Numbered from the stretch's first letter, positions 16,345 through 25,999 are shown. The stretch: DNA of 64,000 nucleotides from CAYNSB01 sp964399625 (GCA_964399625.1 CAYNSB010000007.1:24210-88209); one strand, 5' to 3'. A program made the numbers and translations. Notes: generated from the letters alone by a model not told the origin.

Positions 16345-17907
16345 TCAGACGCCCCCTTCGCCTCGTTCGAGCGCCACGACCTCGCGGTAACGATCTCGGA
16401 AGAACTGGGTGTACTCGATCTTCAGGCGGGCCATGCGATCGGCATCTCGCCAGGAATCGCGGATGAGCCTGAAGTTGTCCGGAGTGAACTCAAGGTCACG
16501 CTCTGGAGTGCCGGGCACCCGCGTCGTCGGCCACGCGTAGAACGCACGCTCCATCGCCGCCAGGCGATCCTTGGGAAACGACGACGTGGCTCGCGCGCGA
16601 TTCAGCGCCGCCCACGCGGCACGCTGCTCGTCGGCGATGTCGATCGCGAAGCAGCCCATCATGGGAGCGATCGCGGATCGCCACCCGCGGGACTTAGTCT
16701 CGCTCGCCAGCACGAAGGGATCGACCTTGTCGGCGAAGTGGGCCATGCGCTCTGGTGTGTACATCGCGCGTCGCACGGGCATGCGGCGCAAGGGGTAGCG
16801 TTCCGGTCCCCAGTCCTCGGGCTTGCCCGTCGCGCTCTGCGTGCCGCGTGCGGGATACTGCCAGAGCGCCTGGGCTTCCTCCGTCAAGCAGAACTCGATG
16901 AACTTCCGTGCCAGTTCCGGGTGCGGCGCGCCGCGCAGGAGCGTGATCGGGTCCGCATCGATGTACACCGCGCCCTTGGGGTCCGAGTAGCCCACGCGAT
17001 CTCCCCCCACCGCTTGAGCCTGCCCACGTCCGTAGAAATCGATCGCCAGGCCCGCGGCCGCGTCGCCCGCGGAGACGTCCAGCGGCGGCTTTGGGGCGCT
17101 GTTGGTGAAGTAGCGGGTGTTCGCGCTCATCTCCCGCAGGATGCGCCAGCCTTCGTCCCACCCGTACGCGTTCATGATGGACTCGAGCGTCGTCGTCACG
17201 GAGCCCGACTGGCGCGGGTCCGCCAGGGCGATCCACCCCGCGTAGCGCGGATCGGCAAGATCCTTGAACGATGTGGGCTCGCTGACGTTGAGTCTTTTGA
17301 CGACATCGCGGTTGTACACGATGCCGAAGGAAGACAGCGCCGTGCCAATCCAGTACTGCTCGGGGTCGTACAGTGGCTGGTTTCCGACGAGGTTCTTGCC
17401 GAACCACTCGTCGAGCTTCGCCTGTGGGAAGCCGGCGGGCTCGGACATTGGCACCTGGACGTTCCTGGGCTTTCCGTCAGGTCCTGCGATCGAGAACGGG
17501 ACGCCGGTCTTGAGGCGCGTGTGGTCGAACGAGCCGCCGCCGAACATCAGGTCGTAGCCCACGGTGCCGGGCTTCATAGCGAACTCAGGCTTCTCCGGCG
17601 TGCCCTTGAGTTCGTACTGGCCCTTCTTGAGCGCGGAGAGGTACTGGGCCTCGAGCTGCTTGACGATCTCGCTTGTGCCGCCGGGCGCGCGCCAGTCCAC
17701 GAGCGCGGGCGTGCCGAACTGCCGCTGGTGCCAGCGCTCGAAGGCACGCCCAAACTCGTACTGGATCTGCTGGATGTGGGGCGTGACGATGACCAGGCGC
17801 TGGGCCTGGCTCTCGGCGGTGCGACGCTCCGGGGCCGGGCGGAGCGCGAAGGGCACGCCCAGGATCACGACGAGCGCCAGGAAGATGAGCCAGCGGGTCC
17901 ACTGCAT
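16345..17907 (-). CDS. Extracellular solute-binding protein (ABC type) with N-terminal membrane anchor
   Basis: A 520-residue periplasmic binding protein. The N terminus MQWTRWLIFLALVVILGVPF is a signal anchor or uncleaved signal peptide with no lipobox Cys. The body is of the family-1 extracellular solute-binding (iron/thiamine/spermidine) type: IVTPHIQQIQYEFGRAFERW, VDWRAPGGTSEIVKQLEAQY, FGIVYNRDVVKRLNVSEPTS, SVTTTLESIMNAYGWDEGW, and KGAVYIDADPITLLRGAPH. It is larger than the usual 330-400 residues. No permease or ATPase gene is adjacent, so its transporter must be elsewhere or it acts as a sensor. The ATG at 17907 gives the proper signal sequence; the upstream frame is basic noise. It is divergent from aspS. 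Confidence 0.8.
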   Translation of the reverse strand: MQWTRWLIFLALVVILGVPFALRPAPERRTAESQAQRLVIVTPHIQQIQYEFGRAFERWHQRQFGTPALVDWRAPGGTSEIVKQLEAQYLSALKKGQYELKGTPEKPEFAMKPGTVGYDLMFGGGSFDHTRLKTGVPFSIAGPDGKPRNVQVPMSEPAGFPQAKLDEWFGKNLVGNQPLYDPEQYWIGTALSSFGIVYNRDVVKRLNVSEPTSFKDLADPRYAGWIALADPRQSGSVTTTLESIMNAYGWDEGWRILREMSANTRYFTNSAPKPPLDVSAGDAAAGLAIDFYGRGQAQAVGGDRVGYSDPKGAVYIDADPITLLRGAPHPELARKFIEFCLTEEAQALWQYPARGTQSATGKPEDWGPERYPLRRMPVRRAMYTPERMAHFADKVDPFVLASETKSRGWRSAIAPMMGCFAIDIADEQRAAWAALNRARATSSFPKDRLAAMERAFYAWPTTRVPGTPERDLEFTPDNFRLIRDSWRDADRMARLKIEYTQFFRDRYREVVALERGEGGV

Positions 17908-17956
17908 CGGGCGCAGTGTACCGCCGCGCAGCGCCGGTCCGGTGCGGCCCTCCACC

Positions 17957-17962
17957 TATACT
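17957..17962 (+). promoter_or_regulatory. Probable -10 element (TATACT) of aspS
   Basis: A near-consensus TATACT 26 bp before the aspS ATG, leaving a leader of about 19 nt that contains GGACGGAG as ribosome-binding site. No good -35 is present 17 bp upstream. Confidence 0.5.
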
Positions 17963-17987
17963 CCGCGTCCCACGGACGGAGCGACCC

Positions 17988-19856
17988 ATGCTGATCCGAA
18001 CCCACACCTGCGGCGAGCTGCGAGAATCCCACATCGGACAGAGCGTCCGTCTGAACGGATGGGTGAACGCCTATCGCGATCACGGCAATCTCATCTTCAT
18101 CGATGTGCGGGACCGGTTCGGCATCACGCAGCTCGTGTTCGACCCCGAGAAGGGCGGGGCGGGCATCTCGGGAGTCGCGGACAAGCTGCGCAACGAGGAC
18201 GTGATCGCTGTCGAGGGGCACGTGCGATCGCGCGAGGGCGGCGAGAACCCCAAGCTCGCGACGGGCAAGATCGAGATCGTCTGCACGAAACTCGAGCTGC
18301 TCAACAAAACCGACCAGCTGCCGTTCCTGCCCGATGACAGCGGCGCGGGCGGCAAGCTCGCGAACGAGGACGTGCGCGGCAAGTACCGGTACATCGACCT
18401 GCGTCGCCCGAGCATGCAGCGCGTGCTGGCGCTGCGCCACAAGCTCTACCAGGTGACACGCCGGTACTTCGATGAGAACGGCTTCCTGGAGATCGAGACG
18501 CCGATCCTGTACAAGAGCACGCCCGAGGGCGCGCGCGAGTTCCTCGTGCCGTCGCGCCATCTGCCGGGCAACTGGTTCGCGCTCCCGCAGAGCCCGCAGC
18601 TTTTCAAGCAGATCCTGATGGTGGCGGGGTGCGATCGGTACATGCAGATCTGCCGATGCTTCCGCGACGAGGACCCTCGCGCGGACCGCCAGGCGGAGTT
18701 CACGCAGATCGACCTTGAGATGGCGTTCGTGCGCCGCGATCAGGTCGTTGCGATGATGGAGGGGTTCGTTCGCCGGCTGTGGAAGGAGATGGCGGGGTAC
18801 GACGTTCCCGCCATTCCGCGCATGGGTTATCGCGAGGCGATGGAGCGCTTCGGGATCGATCGCCCCGACACTCGCTACGGGCTGGAGATCGTCGACGTCT
18901 CCGAGATCGCGGCGAAAACCGAGCTCGGGTTCTTCAAGGAGACTGTCGCAAAGGGATCGGACCGCCCTCGCTTCAACAGCAAGCGCGGCGTGGTGAAGGC
19001 GATCCGCGTGCCCGGCGCTGGTGGCGGCGCAGAGAAGCTGACGCGCAAGATCACCGACGGGTACACGGAGTTCGTCAAGGGATTCGGCGCGGGCGGCGTG
19101 GCGGTCGTGAAGATGAATGCGCAGGGCGCTTTCGAGACCGGCATCGCCAAGTTCCTTGAGCCCGTGAAGGACGAATTGGTGCGTGCGCTGGGGCTGCAGG
19201 CGGGCGACACGGCGCTCTTCGTCGCGGACACCTATTCCGTGTGCACCAAGGCGCTGGGCGAGCTGCGCCAGAAGGTTGCACGCGACATCGGCATCGTGCC
19301 CAAGAGCGGGGCCGAGGGCGGCCCGTGGAACTTCCTGATCGTGCTCGATTTCCCGATGTTCGAGAAGAACAAGGAGACGGGCAAGTGGGTGGCGATGCAC
19401 CACCCGTTCACCGCGCCCAACGACGACCAGGTCGAGGCCTTCCTCAAGGCCGGCGTGGACGACGAGAACACGATCGAGTCGATCGTTTCCGCGGGCTACG
19501 ACATCGTGCTCAACGGGCAGGAGGTCGCGGGCGGGTCGATCCGCATCCACGATCGCGCGGTGCAGAGCAAGGTCTTCCAGCTGCTGGGCCTGACTCCCGA
19601 GCAGGCGAAGGAGAAGTTCAGCTTCCTGCTTGAGGCGCTCTCCTACGGCGCGCCGCCGCACGGCGGGATCGCCTTCGGGCTTGACCGGCTCGTCATGAAC
19701 TTTGTGGGCACGAGCAACATCCGCGATGTGATCCCGTTCCCCAAGACTCAGTTGGGGCAGGACCTCATGACCGGTGCGCCCGGGCCGGTGGGCGATGAGC
19801 AGCTCAAGGACGTGCACGCCAAGCGGTTGATGCCCGCGGAGAAGCCCAAGGCGTGA
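17988..19856 (+). CDS. aspS: Aspartyl-tRNA synthetase (bacterial type)
   Basis: A 622-residue class II synthetase that charges tRNA-Asp. An N-terminal OB-fold anticodon-binding domain (GQSVRLNGWVNAYRDHGNLIFIDVRD) precedes the class II core: motif 2 CRCFRDEDPRADRQAEFTQID and motif 3 GIAFGLDRLVMNFVGTSNIRDVIPFPKT are split here only by citation. A bacterial GAD insertion domain lies between (about residues 290-420). The ATG at 17988, with GGACGGAG upstream, starts the family-conserved MLIRTHTCGEL. Whether it is discriminating (Asp only) or also charges tRNA-Asn cannot be told from the context. Its stop is 3 bp from the end of the convergent SDR gene. Confidence 0.96.
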   Translation: MLIRTHTCGELRESHIGQSVRLNGWVNAYRDHGNLIFIDVRDRFGITQLVFDPEKGGAGISGVADKLRNEDVIAVEGHVRSREGGENPKLATGKIEIVCTKLELLNKTDQLPFLPDDSGAGGKLANEDVRGKYRYIDLRRPSMQRVLALRHKLYQVTRRYFDENGFLEIETPILYKSTPEGAREFLVPSRHLPGNWFALPQSPQLFKQILMVAGCDRYMQICRCFRDEDPRADRQAEFTQIDLEMAFVRRDQVVAMMEGFVRRLWKEMAGYDVPAIPRMGYREAMERFGIDRPDTRYGLEIVDVSEIAAKTELGFFKETVAKGSDRPRFNSKRGVVKAIRVPGAGGGAEKLTRKITDGYTEFVKGFGAGGVAVVKMNAQGAFETGIAKFLEPVKDELVRALGLQAGDTALFVADTYSVCTKALGELRQKVARDIGIVPKSGAEGGPWNFLIVLDFPMFEKNKETGKWVAMHHPFTAPNDDQVEAFLKAGVDDENTIESIVSAGYDIVLNGQEVAGGSIRIHDRAVQSKVFQLLGLTPEQAKEKFSFLLEALSYGAPPHGGIAFGLDRLVMNFVGTSNIRDVIPFPKTQLGQDLMTGAPGPVGDEQLKDVHAKRLMPAEKPKA

Positions 19857-19859
19857 GCG

Positions 19860-20579
19860 TCAGTCCGCCGCCACGGTGATCGTCTGACCGCTTTGCCCAT
19901 CACGGCTGCCGTGGAGACACTCGACGATCACGCGCGCGACGTCCTCGGGCGCAAGCGTCTTCTCGCGCGGGATCACGCTCTGGGGAATGATCGCTCGGAG
20001 CATGTCCGTCTCTACGGCGCCGGGGGCGACGGCGAAGGCCCGCACTCCGATCGGCGCCCCCTCCTTTGCGCAGGACATGGCCATCAGGTTCACGCTCGCC
20101 TTGCTCGCGGCGTAGGCGAAGAAACCAGCGAACGGGTCGAGCGTCCCCAGAGTCGAGACGTTCACGATGTACCCGCGGCAGGCCGCGCCGCGCGCGTGCT
20201 GGGCCTGGAAGACGGGCCACAGTCGCGCGATGAGCCGGGCCGGGGCGAGCGCGTTCGTCTCGTACACGTCGCGGATGATCTCGGGCGTGTGCTCTTCGAT
20301 GGGAAGCATGGGTGCTCGCCCGGCGTTGTTGACGAGGGCGTCGATGCGCCCAAACTGATCGAGCGTGCCCTTGATGATCCGCTCCGCGGCGTGCTCCCGC
20401 GCGATGTCGGCCTCGATCGCGAGTGACCGGCCCTGCCCGCAGAGGTGGGCGGTCTCGCGCAGTTCCTTCCCGCGGCGGCCCACGAGCGCGAGCGACCAGC
20501 CCTCGCGCGCGAGCATGATCGCGGTTGCTCGCCCGATCCCCGAGCCCGCACCGGTGATGATCGCAACGCGCTCGGGCAT
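19860..20579 (-). CDS. Short-chain dehydrogenase/reductase (SDR)
   Basis: A 239-residue classical SDR using NAD(P)H. The glycine-rich cofactor motif is TGAGSGIGRATA (residues about 10-21), followed by NNAG at about 89-92, the catalytic Ser in IVNVSTLG, and the Tyr-x3-Lys pair in FAYAASKASVNLMAM. The substrate is unknown; a general oxidoreductase on small alcohols or acyl groups is typical. The start ATG at 20579 lies 3 bp after the kdsB stop, so the two are likely co-transcribed, which suggests but does not prove a role in envelope biosynthesis. Confidence 0.9.
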   Translation of the reverse strand: MPERVAIITGAGSGIGRATAIMLAREGWSLALVGRRGKELRETAHLCGQGRSLAIEADIAREHAAERIIKGTLDQFGRIDALVNNAGRAPMLPIEEHTPEIIRDVYETNALAPARLIARLWPVFQAQHARGAACRGYIVNVSTLGTLDPFAGFFAYAASKASVNLMAMSCAKEGAPIGVRAFAVAPGAVETDMLRAIIPQSVIPREKTLAPEDVARVIVECLHGSRDGQSGQTITVAAD

Positions 20580-20582
20580 GGC

Positions 20583-21341
20583 CTACTTCTTTCGCTCGTC
20601 CCAGCGCTTCACGAAGGCGTCGTACTGCTCGGGCGTGTCGATGCCGGGGCGCGTCGATCCGTGGTAGATCGCCACGGCGATGGCGTGTCCGTGGTGCAGG
20701 ATGCGGAGTTGCTCGAGCATCTCGATGCGCTCGATCTGCGTCGGTTCGAGCTGGAGGTACCGATCGAGAAATGAGCGTCGGTAGACGTACAGCCCGACAT
20801 GGCGGAGCGGGCGTGCGTGCGGCGTGGACGTTGCATCGCGGACGAACGGGATCGGCGCGCGAGAGAAGTACATCGCGCATCCATCGCTCCGCACGACGAC
20901 CTTCACGATGTTCGGATCATCGATCCGCTCGTCGTCGCCCATGGGGGTCGCGGCCGTGGCCGCGGGGGCGCTCGAGCGCACCAACGCGCCGACCGCCGCA
21001 TCGATGATGGCCGGCTCCAGCTCCGGCTCATCGCCCTGCGCGTTAACGATGATCTCGTCGGGCCCCAGCCCCAGTGCGCGCGCGGCCTCGGCCAGCCGGC
21101 TCGTGCCGTTGGGATGATCGGGCGAGGTCATCACGGCCTCGCCGCCGAAGGCCTTCACTGCATCCATTACGCGCTGGTCATCGGTCGCGACCACAACGCG
21201 AGAGGCGCATCGCGCCCCACGCGCCGCCTCGTAGACGTGGCGGATCAGCGGCCAGCCCGTGCGATCGGCGAGCACCTTGCCCGGGAAGCGCGTCGAGCCG
21301 AGTCTGGCGGGGATGATGATCGTCGCGCGCGGGTCGCTCAT
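20583..21341 (-). CDS. kdsB: 3-deoxy-manno-octulosonate cytidylyltransferase
   Basis: A 252-residue cytoplasmic enzyme that activates Kdo with CTP to CMP-Kdo for lipid A-core assembly. Family features: IIIPARLGSTRFPGKVL at the N terminus (nucleotide-binding R-x-GSTR-PGK), VVVATDDQRVMDAVKAFGG, PNGTSRLAEAA, NAQGDEPELEP, and the late LRHVGLYVYRRSFL and GIDTPEQYD motifs. Length is normal for KdsB (about 250). Presence of kdsB supports an LPS with Kdo. It is separated from the upstream metalloprotease gene by a strong terminator, so it needs its own promoter in 21342-21366 or read-through. Confidence 0.93.
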   Translation of the reverse strand: MSDPRATIIIPARLGSTRFPGKVLADRTGWPLIRHVYEAARGARCASRVVVATDDQRVMDAVKAFGGEAVMTSPDHPNGTSRLAEAARALGLGPDEIIVNAQGDEPELEPAIIDAAVGALVRSSAPAATAATPMGDDERIDDPNIVKVVVRSDGCAMYFSRAPIPFVRDATSTPHARPLRHVGLYVYRRSFLDRYLQLEPTQIERIEMLEQLRILHHGHAIAVAIYHGSTRPGIDTPEQYDAFVKRWDERKK

Positions 21342-21366
21342 GCGCCCTGATGGTTCGCAACGAAAT

Positions 21367-21390
21367 CGCCCCGGGCGAGGGCCCGGGGCG
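21367..21390 (-). terminator. Rho-independent terminator after the metalloprotease gene
   Basis: CGCCCCGGGC (21367-21376) and GCCCGGGGCG (21381-21390) form a perfect 10-bp G-C stem with a GAGG (plus) loop. On the minus strand it is followed by ATTTCGTT. It lies about 54 bp after the metalloprotease stop and before kdsB. Confidence 0.75.
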
Positions 21391-21443
21391 CGAGTTCGGA
21401 GGCAGGCGGACCGATTGTCGGCGAACCGTCGCGGGCCGTTCGC

Positions 21444-24266
21444 TTACGGGCATCCGGCGCGGAAGGCGCTCAGGAAGCACGAGAAGTCCGCGGCGCTGAG
21501 CAGCGGCACGCCCGTGCTGCCATCGCAGTTGGCGTACGTGTCGCCCGCACGGAACTTGTTCAGGAAGCACGAGAAGTCCGCGGCGCTGAGCACCGGCACG
21601 TCCGTGCTGCCATCGCAGTTGGCGTAGCAGGGGGCGACGACGGGGCACGTCAGCCCGACGATCTTGAACGCGTCGATGCCCGCCTCGGTCACCGAGTCGC
21701 TCGGGTTGTCGCTCACCGTGAAGCGGACGCGGAACTGGTTCGTGAGCGGGACGAAGTCCTGGATGTTGAACGTCGCGGTCTTCCAGCCCGTGGAGGGCGG
21801 CACCGTCTCCAGCGGCACCCACGTGGTGCCGTTGTTGCTCGAGACCTCAACCACCATGCTGTCCACGTTGCCGTTGATGCTGGCGATCCAGCGGGAGTAG
21901 GAAAGGGTCGCCGCGGCGTAGCCGCTGACGTTGTACGCGGCGGTGGTGAGCACGGTGGGTCCGCCGTCCACGTCGAAGCTGCCGATGCCCGTGCCCTGGC
22001 GATTGTCCGTGACCCAGCAGAAGCCTGAGCCATCCGCGTCCGTGGGCGGAGCGAGCGTGGGATCAACGGGCACAGAGGGCGTGGCGCGCTCCCACGCGCC
22101 CGTCGAGATCGCCGTGTTCGTCACGGTCCAGCCCGGGTCGGCGTTCATGTTGAGGTCGACGACGGTCGTGGGTGTTCCGCCCGCAATCGCCGAAGTGCTG
22201 TAGAGCGTTGTGGGCGCACCCACGGGGTCGACGGTCGTCGCCGCGCTGGTGTTCTGGGCCGAGACGTAGTACTGGATGGTTTGGCCGCACGCCGCCGCGG
22301 GGAGCGTGGCGGTGTACTGGTTGGGCGAGCCCTGCGTCATCGAGACCGTGGTGAAGGCGCCGCTCGTGCCCAAGCGATACGAGAGCGTGCCCGTGCCCGG
22401 CTGGGGAACGCCGGCCGCGCCGGTGACATTCACCGGGAACGAGAATGTCTGGTTGGGCGTGACCTGGGCGGGGCGACCGCTTGGGTAGGAGAACGCGAGC
22501 TGCTGCACCGCGGGGCACGCGATGGAGTGCGAGGCGAAGGCCGCGCAGATCTGCGAGTAGTCGGGCGTGCCGTTGTTGAGGTTGCCGTCGGTGTCGTCCA
22601 CGGTGAGCACCTCGATGGCGGTGCTTGGGCCCGCGGAGTTGGAGGCGCTCGGTCCGCCCGTGGTGATCAGCGACCAGGCAACCTCGAGCTGGCGGGCCTT
22701 GTCGAGCCCGGGCGCGGAGCCCAGAGCCGTGCCCAGGTTCGTGCGGATGCGCCACCAGGCGCCCGCGACGATCTGCCCGCAGCAGTGGATCTCCAGGCTC
22801 GCGCACTGGCCCGCGGCGCATGGGTACTGGATGTTGGCGGTGATCGGATCACGCACGTAGTTGGGAGTCTGGTTCGCGCGGAACCCGCGGCCCGTCACGC
22901 CGTCGTCCCAGATCATGGACGCGTTCGTGTCGCCGTACCCCTCGCCGAACGCGTTCTGCGCCAGCCCAAGGCTCTGGACGATGAAGTGCCCGTACTCGTG
23001 GGAGATCACGGTCGAGAACGACGTGTTCGCGCACGTCAGGGCGGGATTGGAGGCGCTCACGCCCGAGTTGTAGAAGTTGATCGACGCGCCATCGAAGAAC
23101 GCGTTGCACGTGCCGGTCACGCCCGTGTTGGCGGGCATCACGATGTCGAGCCCCGTGAACCCTGGCGCGCGATCCTTGAAGTAGTTGTGGGTGATCGTGG
23201 TGCACACGAAGGCGTTGACCTGCGCCGTCAGACGCTCGCTGGGCGAGGTGTTGAAGGTGAGCGTTCCGGGGCCGGGGGGCGTGATGCTCGCCGACGCGGT
23301 GAGGGCCACAGAGCCGTCCTGCGGCACGACGTTGACCCATCGACCGCCGAAGCCGCCCGCGGTGCCCAGCGACGAATTGACCGTCACGGCGCTGGTGCCG
23401 GCGTTGGGGATCGTGATCAGCCCGTTGCGGTCCGAGGTGCCGCTCGCCCCGCCGGAGATGCCCATCTTGATCTCGGGGAGATTGATGAGCACGGGGGGAT
23501 TGCTGGCGCTGTCGGCGAACACGCCCTGGGTGCCGTTGCCGACGGCGTTCGCGTTCACGTCCGTGTTCAGGATCTCATCGCGGACGTGGACGACCTGCCC
23601 CGTGTTCGTGTCGACGAAGAACGTCTTGGCGGCCGCATCGGCGAGCACGGGCGAGCGCCCGGTGATCTTCCACGTCGCCACCGGCGCGATCCAGTCGCCC
23701 GCGCCCTGGAAGACGACCATCTGCGGCTCGCTCCACACGCTCAATCCCGCGTTGGCATCGACCGCCTTGACTCCGTTGAGCGCCATCTCGGCGCCGACGG
23801 GACCAACCACCAGTCCGTTCTCGGGACGGGAGGCCATCGTGGCGCCGGCGTACACAACCCGGGGCAGCGGACCGTTCAGGACGAGCACGCGGAGGTTTCC
23901 GTACTCCACGGGCAGACCGTCCATCGACTGCTGGTAGGAGAAGACGGTGAACCGCCCTTCCATCGTCGGGGTGGACCAGTTGGGCGTCACGTCCGTTCCC
24001 GACGCGCCCAGCGCGGCGATGTATTGGCTGACGAAGGTGTCGGCCGCGTCCTGCGGAGTGAGCCCGGCGGTCATCGGAACGCCGTAGAGGATCCGGGGAC
24101 GATCCTGCTCGGTGTGCAACCGAGCACCGGGGAACTCGGCCTGCAGCGCGGTGAGGGTGCCGCCGGCCTCCCCGTTCACGTGGATCGCCGCGCCCAGAGC
24201 TGTTGCCGCCAGCCCGCACGCCGCCGTCAATGCATACGCCGAAACCCCGAACTTCGCGCTCCGCAT
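21444..24266 (-). CDS. Secreted gluzincin-type metalloprotease with two C-terminal dockerin-like modules
   Basis: A 940-residue exported protein. Signal peptide at residues 1-27 (VSAYALTAACGLAATALGA). An FTP-like propeptide region (about 30-200: DTFVSQYIAALGASG, SYQQSMDGLPVEYGNLRV) resembles thermolysin/fungalysin precursors. The catalytic zinc motif VISHEYGHFIVQ supplies HEYGH, and the following GEGYGDTNASMIWDD fits the downstream Glu ligand. Residues about 600-700 and 720-880 are Ig-like/jelly-roll accessory domains. The end has two NCDGS-x4-LSAADF-x-CFL-x2-FRAG units. Start: AGGAG lies 6 nt before the ATG at 24266, while the ATG at 24272 directly abuts it, so 24266 is preferred. Role: extracellular or surface protein degradation (inferred). 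Confidence 0.88.
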   Translation of the reverse strand: MRSAKFGVSAYALTAACGLAATALGAAIHVNGEAGGTLTALQAEFPGARLHTEQDRPRILYGVPMTAGLTPQDAADTFVSQYIAALGASGTDVTPNWSTPTMEGRFTVFSYQQSMDGLPVEYGNLRVLVLNGPLPRVVYAGATMASRPENGLVVGPVGAEMALNGVKAVDANAGLSVWSEPQMVVFQGAGDWIAPVATWKITGRSPVLADAAAKTFFVDTNTGQVVHVRDEILNTDVNANAVGNGTQGVFADSASNPPVLINLPEIKMGISGGASGTSDRNGLITIPNAGTSAVTVNSSLGTAGGFGGRWVNVVPQDGSVALTASASITPPGPGTLTFNTSPSERLTAQVNAFVCTTITHNYFKDRAPGFTGLDIVMPANTGVTGTCNAFFDGASINFYNSGVSASNPALTCANTSFSTVISHEYGHFIVQSLGLAQNAFGEGYGDTNASMIWDDGVTGRGFRANQTPNYVRDPITANIQYPCAAGQCASLEIHCCGQIVAGAWWRIRTNLGTALGSAPGLDKARQLEVAWSLITTGGPSASNSAGPSTAIEVLTVDDTDGNLNNGTPDYSQICAAFASHSIACPAVQQLAFSYPSGRPAQVTPNQTFSFPVNVTGAAGVPQPGTGTLSYRLGTSGAFTTVSMTQGSPNQYTATLPAAACGQTIQYYVSAQNTSAATTVDPVGAPTTLYSTSAIAGGTPTTVVDLNMNADPGWTVTNTAISTGAWERATPSVPVDPTLAPPTDADGSGFCWVTDNRQGTGIGSFDVDGGPTVLTTAAYNVSGYAAATLSYSRWIASINGNVDSMVVEVSSNNGTTWVPLETVPPSTGWKTATFNIQDFVPLTNQFRVRFTVSDNPSDSVTEAGIDAFKIVGLTCPVVAPCYANCDGSTDVPVLSAADFSCFLNKFRAGDTYANCDGSTGVPLLSAADFSCFLSAFRAGCP
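21446..21628 (-). repeat. Tandem dockerin-like coding repeat, two units
   Basis: Two near-identical stretches of about 75-80 bp encode the paired NCDGS...LSAADF...CFL...FRAG modules. The Asp/Asn-rich loop resembles a calcium-binding dockerin loop. The same pair recurs at 45445-45628 in another secreted protein. Confidence 0.8.
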
Positions 24267-24330
24267 GCTCATCTCCTGAATGACCTACCCCTCGAGCCTC
24301 CACCCGCGGTACGGCGGTGTGGAGCGTCGC

Positions 24331-24359
24331 AGTGTAAATGGACAACGAGGTCGGCACAA
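24331..24359 (-). promoter_or_regulatory. Candidate promoter of the metalloprotease gene
   Basis: Minus strand TTGTGC (24354-24359), exactly 17 nt, TACACT (24331-24336). Predicted start near 24324 gives a leader of about 58 nt including the AGGAG site. It sits in the short gap between the TPR gene and the protease gene. Confidence 0.45.
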
Positions 24360-24463
24360 CCCGTGAGCCGACGGAAGCAGAAGGACTCGAGAATGCGGGA
24401 TACCGCGCGCGACCACTCGCCGCGAGTTACCGGACACTCCCGATGAGGCGACTCGGCGGCGTG

Positions 24464-25999
24464 TCAGGATGCCTGACGAAGCTCGCTCAGGAGCTTCTTG
24501 ATCTGGTCCCGGCGCTGGCGGATGTCGCGGTAATTGAACTGCTGGATGGCGATCGCGCTGGCGAGCTTGTCGGCCTCCATCGCCGAGGGAAGATCGCGGT
24601 CCTTCGTCGCCTTGGTCTCGAGCGCGCACATGAGCCCGTAGCTGAGGCCCATGCCCCGCTCGTCCGTGGCGACCTTGTGGTTCTCGAGGGAGCGGCGGAA
24701 CGCATCGATCGCCTCGTCCGTGTACCCGATCTTGAGGAATGCTTCGCCGAGCATCTGGAGCGCCTCGGTGCGGAGCTTGGCGTCGCTGGCGGCCTGCTGG
24801 AAAAGCGGGATCGAGCCGTCCACATCTCCCAGCGCGAAGGCCCGCTTGGCGACCTCGAACTTCCATCGAGTCTCGGTCGGGTACGCCTCGACGCGCAGGC
24901 GGTACTCCTTCAGTTCGAGCTCCGTGAACTGACGCTGCGCCTCGCGGAGCACCTCGGCGGCCTTGGTGTCCTCGGGGTTCTTGTTCGCCTGATCGCGATA
25001 GACCGCCAGGCGCCGTGAGGCGCGGCGGATCTGGATCTCCCCTACCGTCTCGCGGAAGCGGAACTCCTTGGTCTGCTCGAACGCTTTCATCGCGATGTCC
25101 CGCGCGGTGCGTTCGTCCTCGTCCTTGCCACGCTCGAGGAGGCGCTTGATGTACAGCGTGATCGCGGGGATGTCGGTGGGGCGACGCTCGTAGTCGGCCT
25201 TGGCCTCGGCGACCAGGCGGTCCGCCGCCTCGACGCTCTTGACGATGCGATCGCCCTCGTCGAGCTGGCGCTGCTTCTCAAGATCGCGGATGTTCTGGCG
25301 GAACCCGCCCGCCTGCCCCGTCTGGTCGTACCCGCCCTTGGACATGGTGCTCTGGGCGGCGAGGTTCTTGACGTCGGCCGCGAGCGACCCATCGCCCGGG
25401 TCCATGCGGACGGCGAACTCGCCCGCCTCGACCGCCTTGTCGAGCGCGCCGACCTTGCGGAACGCTTCCATCAGTTTCAGGGCGTGGTCCTTCTTTGCCT
25501 TCTTGTCCTGGCGGAGCGCGTTGAGCGCCGCGTTGCCGATGTAGTGCGTCGCTTCGGGGATGCCCAGCTTTGCCGCCGACTCCGCGGCACGAACCGCGCG
25601 GGCCGATTCGAACGGCGCGGTGCCCCACTCCAGAAGGGCCGAGAGGAACCGATCCATGTCGGAGCGGCCCTCGAACATCTTGATCGTGTCCTTGCTCGGG
25701 CCCTTGGAGTTCTCGGCCATCAGCGAGGCCATGGACTTGAAGAAGCCCTCCAGCCCCAGCATGCTCTGGGCGTCCCATCGGAGCCCGTTGAGCCACATCT
25801 GCACGGCGTACTCGTAGTTGGTGGAGTCGTGCACGGTGCGGGCGCGCTCGAAGAACTTCGCCGCCTTCTCGGGCGAGTACTTGATCTTGTCGTCATCGCC
25901 CGTGCCGCCGGCCTTGCCCGACGGCGGCTCTCCCCCGCCCGAGCCGCCCTGACCGGACGATCCGTCGTCTTTCTTTTTTCCGAAGAACGAGAGCGCCAT
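24464..25999 (-). CDS. TPR-type helical repeat protein
   Basis: A 511-residue, charged, all-helical protein without signal peptide or membrane segments. It begins MALSFFGKKKDDG followed by a Gly/Ser/Pro-rich linker (residues 13-38). Tetratricopeptide-like units recur: AAKFFERARTVHDSTNYEYA (about 46-65), a central helical region about residues 170-330 rich in K/E/R, and ALQMLGEAFLKIGYTDEAIDAF near residue 405. TPR proteins are scaffolds for protein-protein contact; no partner is indicated. It is divergent from def, sharing a 149-bp intergenic region. The function cannot be named. Confidence 0.75.
   Translation of the reverse strand: MALSFFGKKKDDGSSGQGGSGGGEPPSGKAGGTGDDDKIKYSPEKAAKFFERARTVHDSTNYEYAVQMWLNGLRWDAQSMLGLEGFFKSMASLMAENSKGPSKDTIKMFEGRSDMDRFLSALLEWGTAPFESARAVRAAESAAKLGIPEATHYIGNAALNALRQDKKAKKDHALKLMEAFRKVGALDKAVEAGEFAVRMDPGDGSLAADVKNLAAQSTMSKGGYDQTGQAGGFRQNIRDLEKQRQLDEGDRIVKSVEAADRLVAEAKADYERRPTDIPAITLYIKRLLERGKDEDERTARDIAMKAFEQTKEFRFRETVGEIQIRRASRRLAVYRDQANKNPEDTKAAEVLREAQRQFTELELKEYRLRVEAYPTETRWKFEVAKRAFALGDVDGSIPLFQQAASDAKLRTEALQMLGEAFLKIGYTDEAIDAFRRSLENHKVATDERGMGLSYGLMCALETKATKDRDLPSAMEADKLASAIAIQQFNYRDIRQRRDQIKKLLSELRQAS

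Noticed and set aside
21446..21628. A cellulosome (dockerin plus cohesin system)
   Set aside because: The modules differ from clostridial dockerins, no cohesin or glycoside hydrolase is present, and one host protein is a protease.
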